The notes under the pieces: model-generated | What the model saw: the letters and a program-made list of their open reading frames with translations, nothing else | Told to the model about the DNA's origin: nothing | Databases searched by the model: none | Program-made: the position numbers and the translations under genes | Shown here: piece by piece, positions 5,151 to 7,105 of the stretch | Position numbering within the stretch: the stretch's first letter is position 1 | How the letters are laid out: every line of letters starts with the position of its first letter | Assembly: GCA_034409055.1 (NCBI GenBank) | Contig: DAOUMU010000293.1 | Coordinates: 1-7,105 of the forward strand | DNA length: 7,105 bases | From: DAOUMU01 sp034409055 | GTDB lineage: Bacteria; Chloroflexota; Anaerolineae; 4572-78; J111 | Direction: 5' to 3'

Positions 5151-6893
5151 ATGGCAACAATCAAGACGGAAATCAGGTCGGGTGCTTACTACGACTCTGT
5201 AATTCTTATGCAATTACAGCAGTCTCTGGTTGCCCTGCCCGGCATACTCGACACCGGCGTGGTAATGGGCACCGATGCTAACAAAGATATTCTGGCCCAA
5301 AGTGATCTACTGGTTCCGGAAGCGCAAGCCGCTGCCTCCGATGACCTGATCATCGTCCTTCGGGCTGAAGATGAGGCCGCCGCTGCTGCGGCCCTGGGTA
5401 AGGTAGACGAACTGCTCACCCGCAAACGCTCCACCGAAGGTCAAGACTACCAGCCCAAGAGCCTGGAAGCGGCTGCTGAAATGCTGCCCGAGGCGCAGTG
5501 GGTGCTTATCTCCGTCCCGGGCCGCTACGCCGCCGGTGTAGCCCGCGAGACGTTACGTCTGGGCAAAAATGCTTTTCTCTTCAGCGACAACGTTTCGGTG
5601 GAGGATGAGGTTTCGCTCAAGCAGATGGCGGCCGAAAAGGGTCTGTTGGTTATGGGACCTGACTGCGGCACGGCTATTGTCAACGGCGTGGGACTGGGTT
5701 TTGCCAACCGGGTGCGCCGGGGGCCAATCGGCATGGTTGCTGCATCGGGGACAGGTTTACAGCAGGTTAGCTCTCGTATCCACCAATTAGGAGGTGGTAT
5801 GACCCATGCCCTCGGTACTGGCGGGCGTGACCTCTCCGAGGCGGTGGGCGCGGTGACCGCCCAGCAGGGGCTTGACTTTTTCAGCCGTGACCCTGAAACG
5901 AAGGTCATCGTCCTCGTTTCCAAGCCACCGGCCCCCAAAGTAGCTGAAGGTCTGTTACGAGCTGCCCGTTCGGCTGGCAAGCCGGTTGTGGTAGACTTTA
6001 TCGGCTATATGCCTCCGGCCCAACGGGTGGGTAATCTACACTTTGTCCGTACTTTTGACGAAGCGGCTGCCCTGGCCGTGGAATTAGCCAAAAAGGCTGA
6101 AAGTGAAGCGGCTGAACCGGAAGTAGACCTCGACAAATTTGCCGAAGGCCAAAAATATCTACGCGGCCTCTTTTCCGGTGGCACTCTGGCTTACGAGGCC
6201 CTGCTCATCCTGCAAGACTATCTGTCCGCCGTCTATTCCAACGCCCCCCTCAAAAAAGGACACAATGTTTTAAAGAACTCGTTGGTGAGCGAGGAGAATA
6301 CAATCGTCGACCTGGGCGAAGATGAGTTCACCGTGGGTCGTTTGCACCCCATGATGGATAACGCTTTGCGCATCCAACGTTTACAGCAAGAAGCCGACGA
6401 TCCGGAGGTCGGCGTTATCTTACTAGACGTGGTGTTGGGCTATGGTGCTCACCCCGACCCTGCCAGCGAACTGGCTCCTGCCATTGCGGAAGCAATCGCC
6501 AGGGTAAAAGAAGCCGGTCGCCACCTGGAGGTGGTTGCCGTCGTAGTCGGTACCGACCAGGATCCGCAGGGTTTAGACAAACAGATAGAGCAGCTCAAGG
6601 CAGCAGGGGCATGGGTAGAGACCCGCAACGATGTAGCGATACGCTATGTCGGCCAGTTAATCCAGCCTCTTGGCCAGCCTGCCGATCAGGCTCCAGTGGA
6701 CTTTCTGAAAGGTCAAGAGGTCGATCTGGATATGATGCAGCAGCCTCTGGCCGGCATCAACGTTGGGTTGGAATCGTTTGCTGAAAGCATAAAGGAGCAA
6801 GATGCAGCAGCGATCCAAGTAGATTGGCGGCCCCCGGCCGGTGGTAACGAGAAGCTGGCGGCAATTTTGGAAAGAATGAAAAGTAACCGGTAA
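5151..6893 (+). CDS. fdrA: FdrA/AllF, acyl-CoA-synthetase-like oxamate carbamoyltransferase subunit
   Basis: The 580-residue protein belongs to the FdrA family, related to succinyl-CoA synthetase alpha and beta chains; E. coli FdrA is about 555 residues. In E. coli, fdrA, ylbE and ylbF (allF, allG, allH) encode oxamate carbamoyltransferase, which converts oxalurate to oxamate and carbamoyl phosphate in anaerobic allantoin use. Visible parts: an FdrA-specific N-terminus (1-110), a CoA-ligase-like nucleotide-binding region with ISVPGRYA (120-127) and LVMGPDCGTAIVNG (166-179), the GPIGMVAASGTGLQQ loop (191-205), ALGTGGRDLSEAVG (220-233), and a second ligase-like domain from about 334 containing LLDVVLGYGAHPDPA (424-438). 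Residues about 531-566 (LAGINVGLESFAES and VDWRPPAGGN) resemble the start of AllG/YlbE. GGAGG at 5141-5145 fixes the ATG. Carbamoyltransferase activity here is inferred from the family. Confidence 0.88.
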   Translation: MATIKTEIRSGAYYDSVILMQLQQSLVALPGILDTGVVMGTDANKDILAQSDLLVPEAQAAASDDLIIVLRAEDEAAAAAALGKVDELLTRKRSTEGQDYQPKSLEAAAEMLPEAQWVLISVPGRYAAGVARETLRLGKNAFLFSDNVSVEDEVSLKQMAAEKGLLVMGPDCGTAIVNGVGLGFANRVRRGPIGMVAASGTGLQQVSSRIHQLGGGMTHALGTGGRDLSEAVGAVTAQQGLDFFSRDPETKVIVLVSKPPAPKVAEGLLRAARSAGKPVVVDFIGYMPPAQRVGNLHFVRTFDEAAALAVELAKKAESEAAEPEVDLDKFAEGQKYLRGLFSGGTLAYEALLILQDYLSAVYSNAPLKKGHNVLKNSLVSEENTIVDLGEDEFTVGRLHPMMDNALRIQRLQQEADDPEVGVILLDVVLGYGAHPDPASELAPAIAEAIARVKEAGRHLEVVAVVVGTDQDPQGLDKQIEQLKAAGAWVETRNDVAIRYVGQLIQPLGQPADQAPVDFLKGQEVDLDMMQQPLAGINVGLESFAESIKEQDAAAIQVDWRPPAGGNEKLAAILERMKSNR

Positions 6894-7105
6894 TCAGCGG
6901 TCCATAAGCCTTTATCCTTCAGGCTAATTCATAAGAAAGGAAATATGAAGTTTCATTGCAAGCTGGAGTCGAGGCTTCAGCCTAATGCTACTAAGAAATG
7001 AGAAATTGGCCAGACAGAAATTTGCGTAATCGGGCCAAAGCTGGGATGCTACGAGTTAGGCAAAATAGAGATTGAGATCAACAGAAAGGCTGAAAGAAAT
7101 ATGAC
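6894..7105 (+). other. Downstream intergenic region, possible next start at right edge
   Basis: There is no substantial gene in these 212 bases. A good-looking AAAGGA (6936-6941) precedes an ATG at 6945 that opens only 18 codons. Two small inverted repeats (AGCCT...AGGCT near 6907-6925, and AGGCT-TC-AGCCT near 6973-6984) are too weak to call a terminator. At the edge, AAAGG (7085-7089) lies 11 bases before an ATG at 7101, which could start the next gene; by family context an AllG/YlbE (DUF1116) gene would be expected, but only five bases of it would be present. Confidence 0.35.

Noticed and set aside
4993..5202. 69-codon plus-strand frame overlapping the fdrA leader and start
   Set aside because: It runs through the hairpins and into fdrA in another frame, with no family resemblance.
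6945..7001. 18-codon reading frame with a good ribosome site
   Set aside because: It is too short to judge and shows no recognisable leader-peptide features; mentioned only within the intergenic entry.

Overview
This window reads as a mobile, cassette-bearing segment joined to a chromosomal metabolic gene. It has four parts. (1) 1-904 is the 3' part of a group II intron without an open reading frame. (2) 905-2542 is the body of an integron-type gene cassette carrying a LysE/RhtB exporter; its recombination site (attC) is split by a second ORF-less group II intron. (3) 2543-4122 is a complete gene cassette with an unrecognised 464-residue protein and an intact attC. (4) 4123-7105 holds a small unknown gene, a truncated antitoxin-like gene on the minus strand, and fdrA behind a strong promoter and a long structured leader.

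The integron reading comes from the sequence. At 4011-4128 there is an attC with GTATAAC (R''), paired arms CCAAATgCAGCGG/CCGCTGATTTGG with one extrahelical G, and GTTATGT (R'). The R'' is the exact reverse complement of GTTATAC at 2542-2548, the start of the same cassette, as expected for a true cassette. The preceding attC has its left half at 1627-1654 (GCCCAAC, then a CACAATgCAGGCG arm) and its right half at 2521-2548, with an intron between them. Left-half sequence and the G bulge match the downstream attC, so both belong to one attC family. No integrase gene is in the window.

Both introns are recognised by canonical 34-nt domain V hairpins (830-863 and 2378-2411), each followed by domain VI with a bulged branch-point A seven bases from a CCCGAY 3' end. 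Neither contains a reverse transcriptase/maturase, so mobility and probably efficient splicing would need a protein supplied in trans. Their sequences differ enough that they look like two different introns, not a duplication.

The right part is compositionally different: fdrA is clearly GC-richer than the AT-rich cassette gene. FdrA (AllF) is a succinyl-CoA-synthetase-like subunit of oxamate carbamoyltransferase in allantoin/purine degradation; the next gene presumably starts at or beyond the right edge. A TTGACA-N17-TATACT promoter and a roughly 220-nt leader with hairpins suggest controlled expression.

The taxon cannot be fixed from sequence alone. ORF-less group II introns of this type, the antitoxin style (MAEIIEALQPVRFT...) and the FdrA protein are compatible with Chloroflexota or a similar environmental bacterium; this is a weak inference.
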